Of a DNA stretch of 64,000 nucleotides, positions 34,962 through 46,907 are shown one piece after another. The translations under genes and the position numbers were made by a program. The notes below the pieces were generated by a model. That model was not told where the DNA came from. It saw only the letters and a program-made list of their open reading frames with translations, and made no database searches. Position 1 is the first letter of the stretch, and the number at the start of each line of letters is the position of its first letter. Source of the DNA: Dactylonectria macrodidyma (lineage: Eukaryota > Ascomycota > Sordariomycetes > Hypocreales > Nectriaceae); NCBI GenBank assembly GCA_020744425.1, contig JAGMUV010000002.1, forward strand, positions 930,001-994,000, written 5' to 3'.

Positions 34962-35429
34962 CGTGCCTGCCTCTCTCATTCACCACCGTTACGTCAGATA
35001 GATGAACAAAATCTCCAACCGTCGACAGCAAGACGGTCGAAGTGATCCTGATGGTAGTGTTGATGTTGTTTGGTGTAAGTATCTACCCCGCCACTTCCCC
35101 CGAGACGATTCAGAGCTCAATGTGGGCCCTGACCCTGGCCCATGACGTGAGCTTACCCTACAGCCAACATGTTGCATCTTGAGCAGTATCAGTTCTGTGG
35201 TGGGCGATGTCAAACGCGCCATTGATATTGCTCACCCTCGGGTTTGGCCTTAGATTTTGAGCAGGGAACTTGCGGAGAGAAATGGACCAAGTTCAGAGTG
35301 GTAGCTAATTCTATCATGTTGTACGCTTGCTACCCACTAACGTCCAAATCGGTCCAAATCTCCATAGAGGACAGTAAGACATGTCCCCTCTACCAATGAT
35401 GTTAACAACACCAATGTCGAGGTCTACTT
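34962..35429. other. Intergenic
   Basis: Promoter of twinfilin and 3' flank of the WSC-protein gene. No other gene is visible. Confidence 0.6.
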
Positions 35430-36476
35430 TCAGTCTATATATACAACTGCTGCGACAAGAAGGACCACTATCGACGACGCTATGATTTTAACTTCGAATT
35501 GGCTGGAATCGGACCCCGTGATTTGAGCCGGAATCGGAGGTACGCCGTTCATATCAGGTGTTGAAGGACCTGGCGTCGTGATACCTGAAGGCGGGTCTGC
35601 CAGGTTGGTGCCTTGCGGGACATCAGGGTCACTACTCGAGGGAATTGGAATAATAGAAGGGTTGATTGGCGCCTCCGAGGTTGGAGCCTCGGGGTTAGTT
35701 AAGGACTCAGCGAGAGCGTCGGATGTGACCGAAAGCATCTGCCCAGGAACTGCGGAATCTCAGCTAGATGTTCTGTAGGTGATTGAAAGGAGGATGTAAA
35801 CGTACAAACTGAGGCTGGTACTGATGTTTGCAACGGAGCCATCGTCGGACTTGTCGGCTTTTCAGGGGTATCAACCGCAGGTGGGAGGCCTTGTGGTACG
35901 GGTGGACCAAGTGTAATGTGTGCATCCCCAGGAGGTCCAACTGGGAGTTCCTGAGTCGCTGTCGCCGTGGTTTGAACCATTGTCGGAACAGGGTGATCGC
36001 TTGCTGTCGACTGATCTTCAGGTCCACTGGGCTCTGTCACACGCCCGTCGTCGGATATCAACCCAGGATCGATGACAAACACATTGGAAATGCTCGGGAT
36101 TTCGTCTGGGCAGATACCGCCACACATAGGTGAGTCTGGATCTTCAGTGCAAGGATAGTCACAGGCGCCTTCATCGATCGAAATGATTGCATCAGGGTTG
36201 TCTCCACATCGACATGTCCTGGGCGAGTCAGTTCAGACGTTAGGAGATCGTGGGGAGAGTTACGAACTCAGGGGAAACAGCAGCGAATTGCTGACCGATG
36301 CATGCGGCTTGACATGATTCTGGAGTGAGTTGACCAGCAGGAAACACGATAGGTTGTCCGAATCCCCTTGGGTCGACCTTGCCACAGCCCCAGTAGGTGA
36401 ACGAGTCGCTGGCGTAAGCTTCCTGTGACAAGGATCCTGGAATGCCTAGGATGGCAATGATGAGGAGAATGAGCAT
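35430..36476 (-). CDS. WSC-domain protein with GPI-type C-terminus
   Basis: Probable cell-wall or plasma-membrane surface protein, 313 aa. Three exons: 36476-36268, 36218-35806, 35749-35430; the first donor is an unusual GTTCGT, chosen because it alone restores the frame. A signal peptide (MLILLIIAILGIPGSLSQ) precedes a WSC-like domain: FTYWGCGKVDPRGF, LTPESCQAACIGQQFAAV, then CRCGDNPDAI across the intron, where the family usually has a Cys-x-Cys-Gly. A short Cys-rich piece (ACDYPC, CGGICP) follows, then a Pro/Thr/Ser-rich stalk of about 180 residues. The end, an Ala/Val/Ile tail after SSQFEVKI (IIASSIVVLLVAAVVYID), looks like a GPI-attachment signal rather than a transmembrane helix with a cytosolic tail. 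WSC modules bind wall carbohydrates; a sensor role would need a cytosolic tail, which is lacking. Confidence 0.82.
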
Positions 36477-37424
36477 TCTGGTTCAGTCAAGGAATGGAAG
36501 CCTAGAGATGGGCTAGATGAAAGAGTGTGGATGGAAGTCCTTGGAAATCTGGAACTGGAAGAAAGGTTAGAAGAGACGAGCGTCCACGGTAGAGCAGAGG
36601 AGAGGAAGATGTCGAAAAGACAGACGGTAGAGCAGAGGAGAGGAAGATGTCGAAAAGACAGAGAGAAGCAAGTGGTGGCATGACGCCACGGACAAGAGCC
36701 ACCAGTGTTGGGAGACGCAATGAGTCTCTCTGAAGGAAGGAGCCAGCGTCCTGTTCAGATGTAAAGCACGTAACCATGTGATCACTGGCACCATTTTGGG
36801 CAGTAGAGGAGGCTTTGATTCGATTATTTAATACTTTGACGTTCATGACCCGAGGTGGTAGCATTATTATCGACTGCTAGTGTATTCTTTCTGATATATC
36901 TGAGGCCGATAGTGGTGAAGTATTTCGGCATGCCGTGGCGGCGTATACATCGTAGATTCCTGTGTACCCCGGCAGCTGAGTTTAGCTAATTACAAAATGA
37001 CCATGGCGGAATGGGGTTCAGTTGATAGATTGTGTGCAGCGACTGGCGATCGAGAGCCAATAGAGCGGTTTTAGTTCAGGTTGCATGAAAATGAATATCT
37101 TTCGACACCCAAGCCTGGGCATGCTGAAGTTGTCAGTTGTTCATGCTCGACGGATGCTAGGAGATGACGTGCAGAATGTGGGGCTACCCGAGATTCGGTG
37201 AAACATCCCCACCGAATAAGCCAAGGTGAAGCTCGGTCAGATGGCAGGGGTTTGATGTGTGTGCCTGAGGCGAGAATTACTGGTGGTTAATCGCGCACGG
37301 ACCAACGCACACAACACAGGGTTTGGAAACCCCAATTTAGCGACCCTCCTTCAATTGTCCAAAACTTCAGACAAGCCTCATCGCAACATCTCAGTCAGTC
37401 AACTCGTTGTCCACCACCGTCAAA
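36477..37424. promoter_or_regulatory. Divergent intergenic region of WSC gene and eS7
   Basis: Shared upstream region of the WSC-protein gene (minus) and the ribosomal protein gene (plus). It contains a 38 bp tandem duplication described separately. No gene is seen. Confidence 0.55.
36587..36662. repeat. 38 bp tandem duplication
   Basis: Two perfect adjacent copies of a 38 bp purine-rich unit (36587-36624 and 36625-36662, beginning CGGTAGAGCAGAGG), 111 bp upstream of the WSC-gene start codon, so probably in its promoter or 5' UTR. Confidence 0.95.
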
Positions 37425-38343
37425 ATGAGCGCCCAGTCCCTGAACAAGATCGCCCCCAACAGCCCTTCGAGGCAGACTCCCTCGGAGCTCGAGCAGAGCA
37501 TTGCTCAGGCTCTCTACGATCTCGAGACCAACACTGCCGACCTCAAGGTTGCCCTGCGACCTCTGCAGTTCGTCTCCGCCCGCGAGGTAGGTTCGCCGTG
37601 AACGTCCATACGACCAGAACTTCGAAATCCTGTTCCCAAAGCTTTTGCAATGGCAAACACTTCGCCCCCGACGCGCGACACACATGATACTTGGTTCGAG
37701 AGAATCGATTGATGTGCATGCGCACCCATGTCGCTGGGCGGGCGTGCTCGCCGGAGTATAATTGACTTCTGTGGAATAGGACGGGAAGCGGTCCAAGGCT
37801 TGTCCTGGAGCTCGCATGCTGATTTTGGGTCTTGATTAGATCGAAGTCGGCCACGGCAAGAAGGCTATTGTCATCTTTGTCCCCGTCCCTTCCCTGCAGG
37901 GCTTCCACCGTGTCCAGCAGCGGTAAGCATCCCCTAATCCCACAAAACTGTGAGACTCAATACTGACAAATGTCTCCAGCCTCACCCGTGAGCTCGAGAA
38001 GAAGTTCTCTGACCGCCATGTCCTGATCCTCGCCTCGCGCCGCATCCTCCCCCGCCCCAAGCGCTCTGCCCGCTCGCGCAACACCCAGAAGCAGAAGCGA
38101 CCCCGTTCGCGTACCCTCACTGCTGTCCACGATGCCATCCTCGAGGATCTCACCTACCCCGTTGAGATTGTTGGCAAGCGTGTCCGCACCAAGGAGGACG
38201 GCAGCAAGACCCTCAAGGTCATCCTTGACGAGAAGGAGCGTGGTGGTGTTGACTACCGCCTGGACACCTACTCCGAGGTCTACCGCCGCCTCACTGGCCG
38301 CAATGTCAACTTCGAGTTCCCCCAGGCTTCCGCCGAGTACTAA
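37425..38343 (+). CDS. rps7: 40S ribosomal protein S7 (eS7)
   Basis: Structural protein of the small cytosolic ribosomal subunit, 202 aa in three exons (37425-37586, 37840-37922, 37980-38343), exact closure. Visible family segments are [85 protein letters not shown] and the C-terminal [22 protein letters not shown]. Codon use is strongly C-ending, as expected for a highly expressed gene. The first intron (37587-37839, 253 bp) is several times longer than any other intron here, a common feature of fungal ribosomal-protein genes. Confidence 0.97.
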
Positions 38344-38567
38344 GTACTAGGCTTGGAGATCTGTGATGACTATTCAGGGCTGGGAGTGCTTTCTCACATC
38401 GTTGGTTCAAAAAAAGGGCTCGGCGTCTAAGAGCGTAGCTTGATAAATGGTACAAGCTGCTTCATGATTTGAAAGACAAGACAAACTCAAACACTTCTCG
38501 TCCATGACTCGTCCATTCATTGGGTATCTTGATCTATGTTCCATGTGCATGTATGTATCTATCTTGA
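38344..38567. other. Short convergent gap
   Basis: 224 bp between the 3' ends of eS7 and dynactin p62; no gene. Confidence 0.7.
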
Positions 38568-40312
38568 CTAGTCGTGACGAATGCGGCCAACTCCAAGTAC
38601 ACACCAATATGCTAGCTCCCTCTTCTCCCTGCCGTCTCGATCTTTTCCCGGGGCTGTTCCGACATCTTGCTGGGAGTCAGCCTCCCATTCAATCCTCACA
38701 AACATGGGTATCTCTAGGACGTCCTCGTCCTCCTTCAGAGGCCCCTTGTCTAACATATCACTGGTCGGTCTCTGGTTGTCAAGCCGCAGTGACGCTGGTA
38801 CCACCTCCAGCACAATGCTGACCCAGTTGCGTCCTCGCTCCCAGATCTTGCCCGCTTCAGGCTGGCCGTTGCTCTCCTCACCTTTGCGTCTCCGGTCCCG
38901 ACCGTCGTCTTTCAGGGCATCATCCCACATGTCTGTGTTCGCATCCACCTCAAATTGGGGGCATAATACAGTGACCTTGCTGGAGAACCGGCCAGGTGTC
39001 GTGTTTGGGGTCGCGAGTGTGACTTTGATATTGTCAAACAACGGGTTCTTGAAGGAGACAATGTAGTGATAGGGCTTCAAGGGATCTAGAGACGGTTCCA
39101 CTGGAATTTGCGGGCGAGATGTCGTAGGTACAGGCGGTGCTGTGGGGTTCAGAGGGCGGATGGTGATGTTAGGGATGTAGGACTTGGCGACGAGACGGAT
39201 CTTGAATCGCGTAGACTGCACCTTGTTTTCGGGTTTGGAGATGATATGCCGGCAGACTGAACAACGCTTGGAGCGCTTGGTGCGAAGGAGATATGGTATC
39301 GGTCGTAGGGTATCCTGGAAACGGGAAACCTCGGTCTGCTCTAGGTTCTGTTTAGTGGAAGCTGTCTCATCCCACCCCAGCTGTTGTAGCTTCTTGATCG
39401 CCATGGACTCGTCTAGATCAACGACCTTGAGTCCCTCATCGGTCGTCAAGGCCTCCCGCATCACGTCGGAAGGGCCTTGTCTCTTCCTGCCTGGGTGGCC
39501 ATGCCCGGTATACAAGGACATTATTCTGGAGAGGGCTGCCGGGGACGAGAAGCCAACGCTGTCGAATTGCATGCCACTGGCTGCTGTATTCGCATCTGCA
39601 AGCTGCGTCTGGTAGAAGGATTTGAGAGTTGAGAATTGTAAATCGGCATCGAGCTGGTCATCGGGAATCGGAGGCTCGTCAGGATTTTCCTTTCGCTTTT
39701 CCTTAATCTCCTTTGCCGTGAGCTTATGTTCGCCGCCATTCTTCACTTTGGCTAGTTGTGCGTATATGCCGCTCGGCCTATCGAATTCAATGCCAATTTC
39801 ACCTGACGACCAGTTGCAATACTGGCAGAAGAGGGCATAGGTGCCCGCGTGAGACGAGGTGCTGTCACCTAAATGGCTGGGGTCTTGGGACGGCATCATA
39901 GACATCGATTGAAGCGGGGCTATACAGATCGGGCATTGGTAGCAGCTCCGTGTGCATCTGTCAGGGACCAAGGTCGGTCAGTCGTGGGCGGCAAAACAGA
40001 GGTTGTTGGTATTTTTCACCTGTTGCCTTCGCTCCTGAGGTTACTGCTAGGAACCTCGAAGAGACAGTGGGGACAGTAGTAGGTCACGACTTCCTCGTTG
40101 ACACATCGGGGACATCGTATCTGCTGGCAGTCTTCGCAGTAGAGGAGATATTCGAGCGGGTAGAGACTGTAGTTGGATCGAGGGGCGCGGGGGTCGAAGG
40201 TGCGTTCATCGTCATCGACCGAGTTTTCTGAGTGGGTTTCGTTCCCGTGATCGAGAGCTGAGCTGTCGGAGCAGGGACATTGTATGTACGTGTACGGAAT
40301 CGCAGGCGCCAT
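38568..40312 (-). CDS. Dynactin subunit p62 (DCTN4, Neurospora RO-2 type)
   Basis: Component of the pointed-end complex of dynactin, the activator of dynein-driven transport on microtubules, needed for nuclear and organelle movement in hyphae. Two exons (40312-40020, 39957-38568) give 560 aa. The N-terminus holds the family's zinc-binding cysteine clusters: YCEDCQQIRCPRC, YYCPHCLFEVP, then TRSCYQCPICIAPL and ALFCQYCNWSSGEIG, and a later CSVCRHIISKPE. The central part is helical (AKEIKEKRKENPDEPP, LKSFYQTQLADAN). The C-terminal beta-rich part (FKIRLVAKSYIPNITI, YHYIVSFKNPLFDNIKVTLATP, VLCPQFEVDANTDMWDD) is typical of DCTN4. Length fits the fungal family. Confidence 0.92.
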
Positions 40313-43300
40313 TGCAACGATGTTGGCCCTGTTGGGAAGCTCGACAACGCGAAGGAGGAGCTAGCTACCCATCTCGGAATCTCCAGGTCTAGCTCGGTGG
40401 GGGCTCGGTGAGTTCGGTGAGTAGGAGCTAGTCAGGTGACTTGGCCGGCCACCAGGGAACTTCCTCAGTTCAGATGCCACGGAAAAGGTCGTGATTAACA
40501 AGCTTCGTACAATGCTCTTGAATCTGTTCCGACCTTGCAAGTACCTCAACCTTCTCGGAACAATGTCTAATAATTTCTTAAAGTCGCGAACGTCACATGC
40601 GTACGGACGACGGAGCATAATGACTAGGCAGGCATGCTATGGAACCCGAAGTTGCCTAACACCAGTCAATCAAGACCTCGATTCAAAGCACGAACTTGGA
40701 AAGCCGGAAAATTGGACAAGTTCATAAGTATGATTTCCATGAACCGCAAACAAATATGGATTGTTAGGTGACCGCGCATGATAACAGCTGATACGGATCT
40801 GCACTAACGTTTAGATGGAGCTATAGAAACGTCGTTGCAGCGACCAGAGGTCATAGGGACTTGTGTGGCAAAAGCACACACTAATAAGACACTCGAGAAG
40901 CTTGTCTCATGGTTATTTACAGATCCCCCCGCCCGTCTCCTCCTTCTGGGGCAATGAGGTGAGGACGGCAGACCGTTTACGTCTCTCAAGTCAGTGGCGT
41001 TCCGAGCGGGGGACAAGCCTCGAAAGGCTGGACAGTAGATTTTGGTATTGAAACCATGTCCAAGCGAAACTGTGCTGATTTATCCATCCTGTGTAGTTTA
41101 CTAATGTCGGCTGGATCCGGTAGGAGTGAGGATGGGATTCTAAACGACAATACGGAGGTCCTAGGATCGGTGCCTGTCATTCAAGTGGACAGGGTCAAAG
41201 CCCACGAACCATAATTGCATAAAAGATTCACAAATCGCGGAATCTTCAACAATGGAACAACCGTCCGCTTTGGAGTAATGGACCGTGCTGATGGACGAAT
41301 TGTTCTGGAGCCTGCACGACATTCTGTGGGGCGATGGCTTTGGGACTTTTCATCTCCCCTCGGTGCTCAGTGGGCAGCCTAGTAACGGCGAGAGAGATTT
41401 GCCGTCTAACAAGAGCCAACGGCCAACGCGCGTGCCGCAGTGGACGACCCGGCGAGATCAATAGTGAGTTTCGTAGCCCACGATCGGCTCGAACTAATGC
41501 CAGGTGCGTTGGCCTAAGCGAGTTCCCCGAGCTGGTGCTCTTAGCACAAGCCATCCGTCAGCGAGCTAGGCTTCTGAGAGAAATTAACCAATTCAAAATT
41601 TAAAGTTTTTCTCAGCTCTGCAAAAGCGTGAGCTATTTGTAAGCTATTATTGTATCGAAATGGATGGCGCAAACCACAAACTGTAGACGAGCACTATCAA
41701 GGAGTTTGGGCAGAGGAGGCTAGAATAAGATGTCTCCCTGCAGGACTTAGAGCGGTTCAGCTCCCCAGGCCAGAAGCTGCCATTATGCATTGGAGTTGCA
41801 TTGACCCTCCAGCGATCCATGAGCGTGGCTGGTGTGACAAGTGTCTATCCTGGACGGTGGGGTGGATTCCCGCCAGCTCGGAGACCCGCCCAGCTGGAGA
41901 CTGGGTAGATCGATGATGGCAAGCTCACGTCACGTCACAGCGATTCCCTTGCTCGGGATTCAGTCGGAGCGTGGTTTCATAAAGAGAGGATGATTTGAGA
42001 CCGGGACAGGATGGGATGAGATGAAGAACTTCAGATCGGCGGGGGGTTGCAATGAGATTACGCCATCTGGCCTGAGAGTTGGCCTTGAGAGCTAGCCGTT
42101 CGCCGAGCCGGATCATGCAATTCCCACCAGGGAAAAAAACCCTGGCGATGGTGTATTTCCACGGCTCACCCATACATGCTACTGTACGTGTGCATGGTAT
42201 GACTGTATGGGGCAGCTGCAGCAACAACCAGGATGATGAGCCAAATCACAGGCTACAGACCGCCTGCAGATGACTGCCGTGAGTTCAAACTCACATCATG
42301 TCGGTGACGGTTGGTTGACGGCCATTGCCTTCTCGTGTTGGCACAAGGTGCGCATTTGCGGATGTGGGAGATGAGGAGTGAAGGGCAGAACGGAGACAAT
42401 ATTGATACATTGCTTCATGTTCGCAAGGTTTCGTTACTTGCCGAGTGCAAAGGGTGGGTAGCGGCGATTCGGCTTGCAAATTCGTTGGCCGTTGACCGCA
42501 TCGCCATTCATGCTTCATGCTCATGCCCTCATGCCTTCATGCCTTTATGCGTCTCATGTGTGTCATCATCAGCTCGCCCTCGAGTGGCCACGAAAGGTGC
42601 GGAACATTCAGCTCGAAAGCAATAGTCCGAAGCGGGCGGGCCGATCTATCAAGCCTCGTTACCGGCTCACCTGCTGGGTCTTTGCCTCTCTCAGGCGGTC
42701 GAAGAAGCTGCTTGCAGGGGTTGCTCACCTTGGACGACGCTGAATGGGCCGCGCTAGGATGTGGCTTGCGGGCTGTCTCACAGCTTCTGGTGTGTGGCCC
42801 CGTTACCACAATTTGAATTTCGACTGCCGGGGCTGCACAATCGTCAAATATAGCTAGTCTTCAGCGTGGAAGTGGAAGCAAGGCGTTGGAGCTTGGTGGA
42901 TTGGCATTGCCGCTTGGCTGGCAAGCTGGACATGGCTTGGCTTGGCTTGGCTTGGCTGATGGGACCAGAACCTGGGACCTGGTCGCTTTTGTGCCTGGGG
43001 GTCTCTGTCTGCACAAAGCTTGGAAGAACGATGGGCCATGGTCGCAATATTAACATGGGCTGTCCCCTGAAGACCGTGGAGATCTCGCGCCTGAGACCCT
43101 CTCTGTGTCCAGCTTTCCCTTGCTCTCCTCCGACTGACGGATCCTGGTTGCTTGCTCGTCCCCGCGAAAGGCTGGGAGAGGCAGATTCGCTGCCCAAGAT
43201 GCTGAGTTTTTCCTTTTCTTTGTGAGATTGCACCAGCTCGCCGTCGACATCTGCCTTGCTGCTCCACGCCAGCAGCTATATCCCATCGCCGATAAGGAGG

Positions 43301-43592
43301 AGCCCGGCGAACGGCAGCTTGGGCCTCACCGTGCAGGCCCAAACAACACGACGCTTTGCCATTGGATTTGGTCTGTTACACCAAATCGGTGCCCTGCGGA
43401 TAGCGGCAGTTGCTGCTGGGCTGCCTGTATATTTTTCTTCCTCTCAAGGTTTTTGGAGCGTTTTCGGAAACTGGACGCAACCGTCGACGACTTCAGCGGC
43501 TCCGTGTGAGACACGCGCAGACACAAACGGATACGGGAGGAGCCATAAGGGCTCGCTCCGGGACGACAGGAAATTCACTCGAACCTATTCCG
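40313..43592. other. Intergenic, 3.3 kb without a supported gene
   Basis: The left end is the promoter of dynactin p62. Frames of 60-120 codons at 40490-41900 and 42300-43230 overlap on both strands and show no family features. The right end is the probable 5' region of the DUF8004-like gene, whose frame is also open upstream of the chosen ATG. Confidence 0.5.
42933..42957. repeat. TGGCT pentanucleotide repeat, five copies
   Basis: Five perfect copies of TGGCT. A short slippage-type repeat with no visible function. Confidence 0.9.
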
Positions 43593-46289
43593 ATGACAAT
43601 TTCGAGAAGGAGCCCAAGGATGAGGAGATATGGAGATTTCATCGATTCACGAGTCGCTCCGAACCCCTTGATCAAGCGGTGGGATGGTGCTGCGAGGACT
43701 TGTTCCAATTGGGACAACCTGCGACGAGTAAGTCTTGCATGCATCTTGCAGCCAACAACGTCCAACTTTCTAACTGCCGAGCCCTGCAGGACCCCGAGCT
43801 GTGGTTCCGGAACGGAAACTGTCTAATATACTTGTACGGCAAAGGCCAGTCGCGAAGAGGCCCTTCCTTCAAGGTTCCCTTTGCAGCACTGCTTGAAGCC
43901 AAATGTTATCCTCTGATCGAACGTTTTATCGCCTGGGAAGGCGTCCAGAGCCCGGATTCCCACGAACTTGAGGAATGGAGCCGCAATAATCCCTCCACGA
44001 GGGTCGACCTCTACATCCCGGCGCCTCCAACCATGGACAAGATGCAGGCCTTCTCATACCATGTGGCGACGCGGAATTTCCTTGCCTGGGTGTTGCGACG
44101 TTCAATGGTTGGCAAGAGCCTGGGTACTGCCATGGTTGCGCTCCTACACAGCATGCACGAATTTCGATCTGATGTAGAGGATAATGTGGCGGACATCATG
44201 TATTACTTTGACGAGGAGGGCTATCTGAGCATGGCGAACCAACCTAATCATGCATTGGCCATGCTCTACCTCGCAGAGATGTTCCAGATGGGAGAGCTTT
44301 ATACCAGGGCATTTGTTCACTGTGTTGGGATGCGGGAGTGCTTGCTGGAAAGCACCGAATATCAGGTACTCACATTGAGGCATCATGAATGGGGACCTCA
44401 CTGACATGACACAGTTTATTTCGCCAGAGACACGCAAACTCATCCGACGAGCCCGGACAGAGATGGATACCCGACTAATACTATCATCAAGGATGCTTCA
44501 GACGTTCCTCGATGACGAGCTCTCCGAAGCACACCTGAGCGTGTCTGAAGGCGCCCGCGCACACCTCGAGCGGTTTCGCAGCTTTCTCCTGTCCTTCTAC
44601 ACGACCAAGCTGGGCTACTACCCACCCTTTGCGGCCGACCCGGCATATGATGTCTTCGATCCCAGCATCTACCGGACGATGCGGGAGGACTTTGAGGCCC
44701 TGTACGACCTCCTCGTGGATGACCAGTACACGTCATCTCAGACAATGCCCACCAGGGCGTACGGCGGCATCTGTACCATTCAACTCGTCCACTCCTTCGA
44801 CATGGGCCACGATTACACGACCCTCGAGCACCCGCTGCCACTGATCCCGCAGCTGTCGGAATCGTCGCGTCGGATGTCCTGGCTTCCCGGCCGCGACAGG
44901 TTGCGGTCTGACCGCCGCACCACGGCGCACGCAGCGCTGATCAAGGCATCCAATATCATGAAGCCCGGCGTCGCCCAGAACGACCTCGTGCGGTCGTACA
45001 GGCGGTTTGAGGAGGAGTCTATCACGTCGCCCAACAAGGCCGACAAGCAGGAGAAGGTATCGATGGTCGACGCCCGCAAGGTGAGATGGATCCTCGTCTA
45101 CGCCATCTACCAGGTGCTCCGCAGCGCGACGGACATGCCTGCCGAGGTTGAGCAGGATGTCGACGAGGCCAATTACAGCCTCTCGGTGTCCATGGCGAAT
45201 ACTCCGCCGTGGAAGAAGACCCGTCAAATGGAACGCATACTACGCCGTCAGACGGAGTTGTTTACCAGCGCCCCCGATTTCATCTTCCGGGACGACACCA
45301 TCCTGCCAGAACTCTCCGAAAAGATTGAGATTAAACCTGATGTCGACTACTTTGCTCTCACACATAAAGAGCCTATGAAGGATATCCGAGACTCGATCAA
45401 AGTCCTCCCTGAGCGCCGGGCTTCGCTGCCTTCCCGCTCAAACTCCCTCTCACGAGCGCTGAGCCGATCATCCACCATTAGACGCTCGATGCGCATGTTT
45501 AAGACGGCACCCAGCACGCCGCCGCAGACGGCGACTCCGCAACCCCGTCAAACCTATCATGAGATAGTCGTCCTAGGCTACGGCAACGGGACCAACGATG
45601 TCAACATGGACATGGACGGGTCGTACTTGACCACGACAACCTGGCCGAACCGGAGTGACTCAACGACTTCTACGGCTGCGTCTAAGATGGACGATAGTGG
45701 AGGGTCGACGCCGGAGAGCATGGGCAGCACAGATGACACATGGGACTCGCCTGTCGTCACACCCACTGCGACATCGTACTATCCCATGCTCGAGAAGCCG
45801 ACCGAGGCGACAAAGTCAAGGCGCCAGAAGCGTCGCGAGGTCGTCTCCATGGTCGCCCGGTCTGTCTCCAACCGAGTTGCCAGGCGGCGCCCCATGAGCA
45901 TCTTCTCCGAGGGCTCCAAGAACACGGAGCTCGACGACGACATGTTTGAGCAGCAGCAGCCGTCGCCACTGCCACAGCGCGCAAGCTCCTTTGTCCAGCT
46001 GTCGCCACTGCCTCGGGCTTTGACGCGCCACAGCCTGCTGCTCCCGGAGCTACGCCGCAAGGGCAACGCGCCGGAGACGCAGCCGGCGCAGGTCTCGGAA
46101 CTGGACCGGCCCCTTGAGCAGCGCGGCGCCGACGACGACGGCGATGCCGAGCCGTACATCGTCCCGGATGACGCCGACTGGACGGCCATGGAGGCCTTTA
46201 TGGACCCCGACGCCCTGGAGATGCTCCACGGCGATGCGCCAGGCTGGGAGCAATATGCCGAGCTAGGAGGACTCACCGACATGAGGTGA
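43593..46289 (+). CDS. Large conserved fungal protein, DUF8004-like
   Basis: Protein of about 861 aa in three exons (43593-43727, 43790-44365, 44415-46289), closing in frame with introns of 62 and 49 bp. The conserved core runs from IKRWDGAARTCSNWDNLRR through DPELWFRNGNCLIYLYGKGQSRRGPSFKVPF and ALLEAKCYPLIERF to ILVYAIYQVL. It is helical, has no signal peptide or membrane segment and no catalytic motif that I recognise. The second half is low-complexity, Ser/Thr/Pro-rich with basic patches (RRQKRREVV, NRVARRRP) and an acidic end (DDDGDAEPYIVPDDADW). I recall this as the fungal DUF8004 family, function unknown. The start is uncertain: ATGs at 43593 and 43620 are both in frame, and an upstream exon is possible. 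Confidence 0.75.
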
Positions 46290-46907
46290 ACACATTGCAC
46301 TACATTACACAAATGGGGTTATGAACGACGTTGAGAAGCATCTGGCCACCCAATGCTCCGCGCCAGCGATTCGTCTTTCATTCACGACTGCATCCTTTCT
46401 TTGCCCAAAAACAGCGTTGCCTTCTTACCTACTCTCCTTTCTTGTTTCCGGATGCTTTTTCTGATACCCCCACATTATTCCTTTTTCAAAAGCGACTTGT
46501 CACGTCTGGACGGAACCTATTTATTTGTTATGTCAAAATACCACATCTTCATGGATGACGCCTCCGCTTGGATTAACAGGAAGGCAAGAGGCTTTCAAAA
46601 TACATAAACCAAATACGATATACTACATCATGACCGAATCATTGCCCCGACCTCGGATGCCGTGTGATACCCCATTAAAATGTGTATGCGAATACTCTGA
46701 GATGCCAAGTGTGGTCCGTACGTGGGTATCAATGTAGATGCATGCATGCACCTGGCACGCGTGTCTCAACGCCGGGAGTTATCTCACCGCACTCATGTCT
46801 CATGGCCTCAGTTCAAGTAACCCCTCGTGTGAAAAACGATTGGACAGAGAAGTTCCCCACTCACAACGCCTGTACGAATGTCTCTGAAATCTGCCATGGC
46901 GGTCCCC
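46290..46907. other. Convergent intergenic region
   Basis: 3' flanks of the DUF8004-like gene and the membrane-protein gene on the other strand. No gene is seen. Confidence 0.6.

Noticed and set aside
37587..37839. Possible C/D-box snoRNA in the long first intron of eS7
   Set aside because: An ATGATA near 37686 and a CTGA near 37829 are poor matches without terminal pairing; the CTGA is better explained as part of the intron branch site.
41334..41603. Plus-strand frame of 89 codons
   Set aside because: A frame on the opposite strand overlaps it fully, and neither shows family features.
42279..42294. GTGAGTT/AACTCAC inverted repeat
   Set aside because: Seven-base arms with a two-base spacer are expected by chance in 64 kb.
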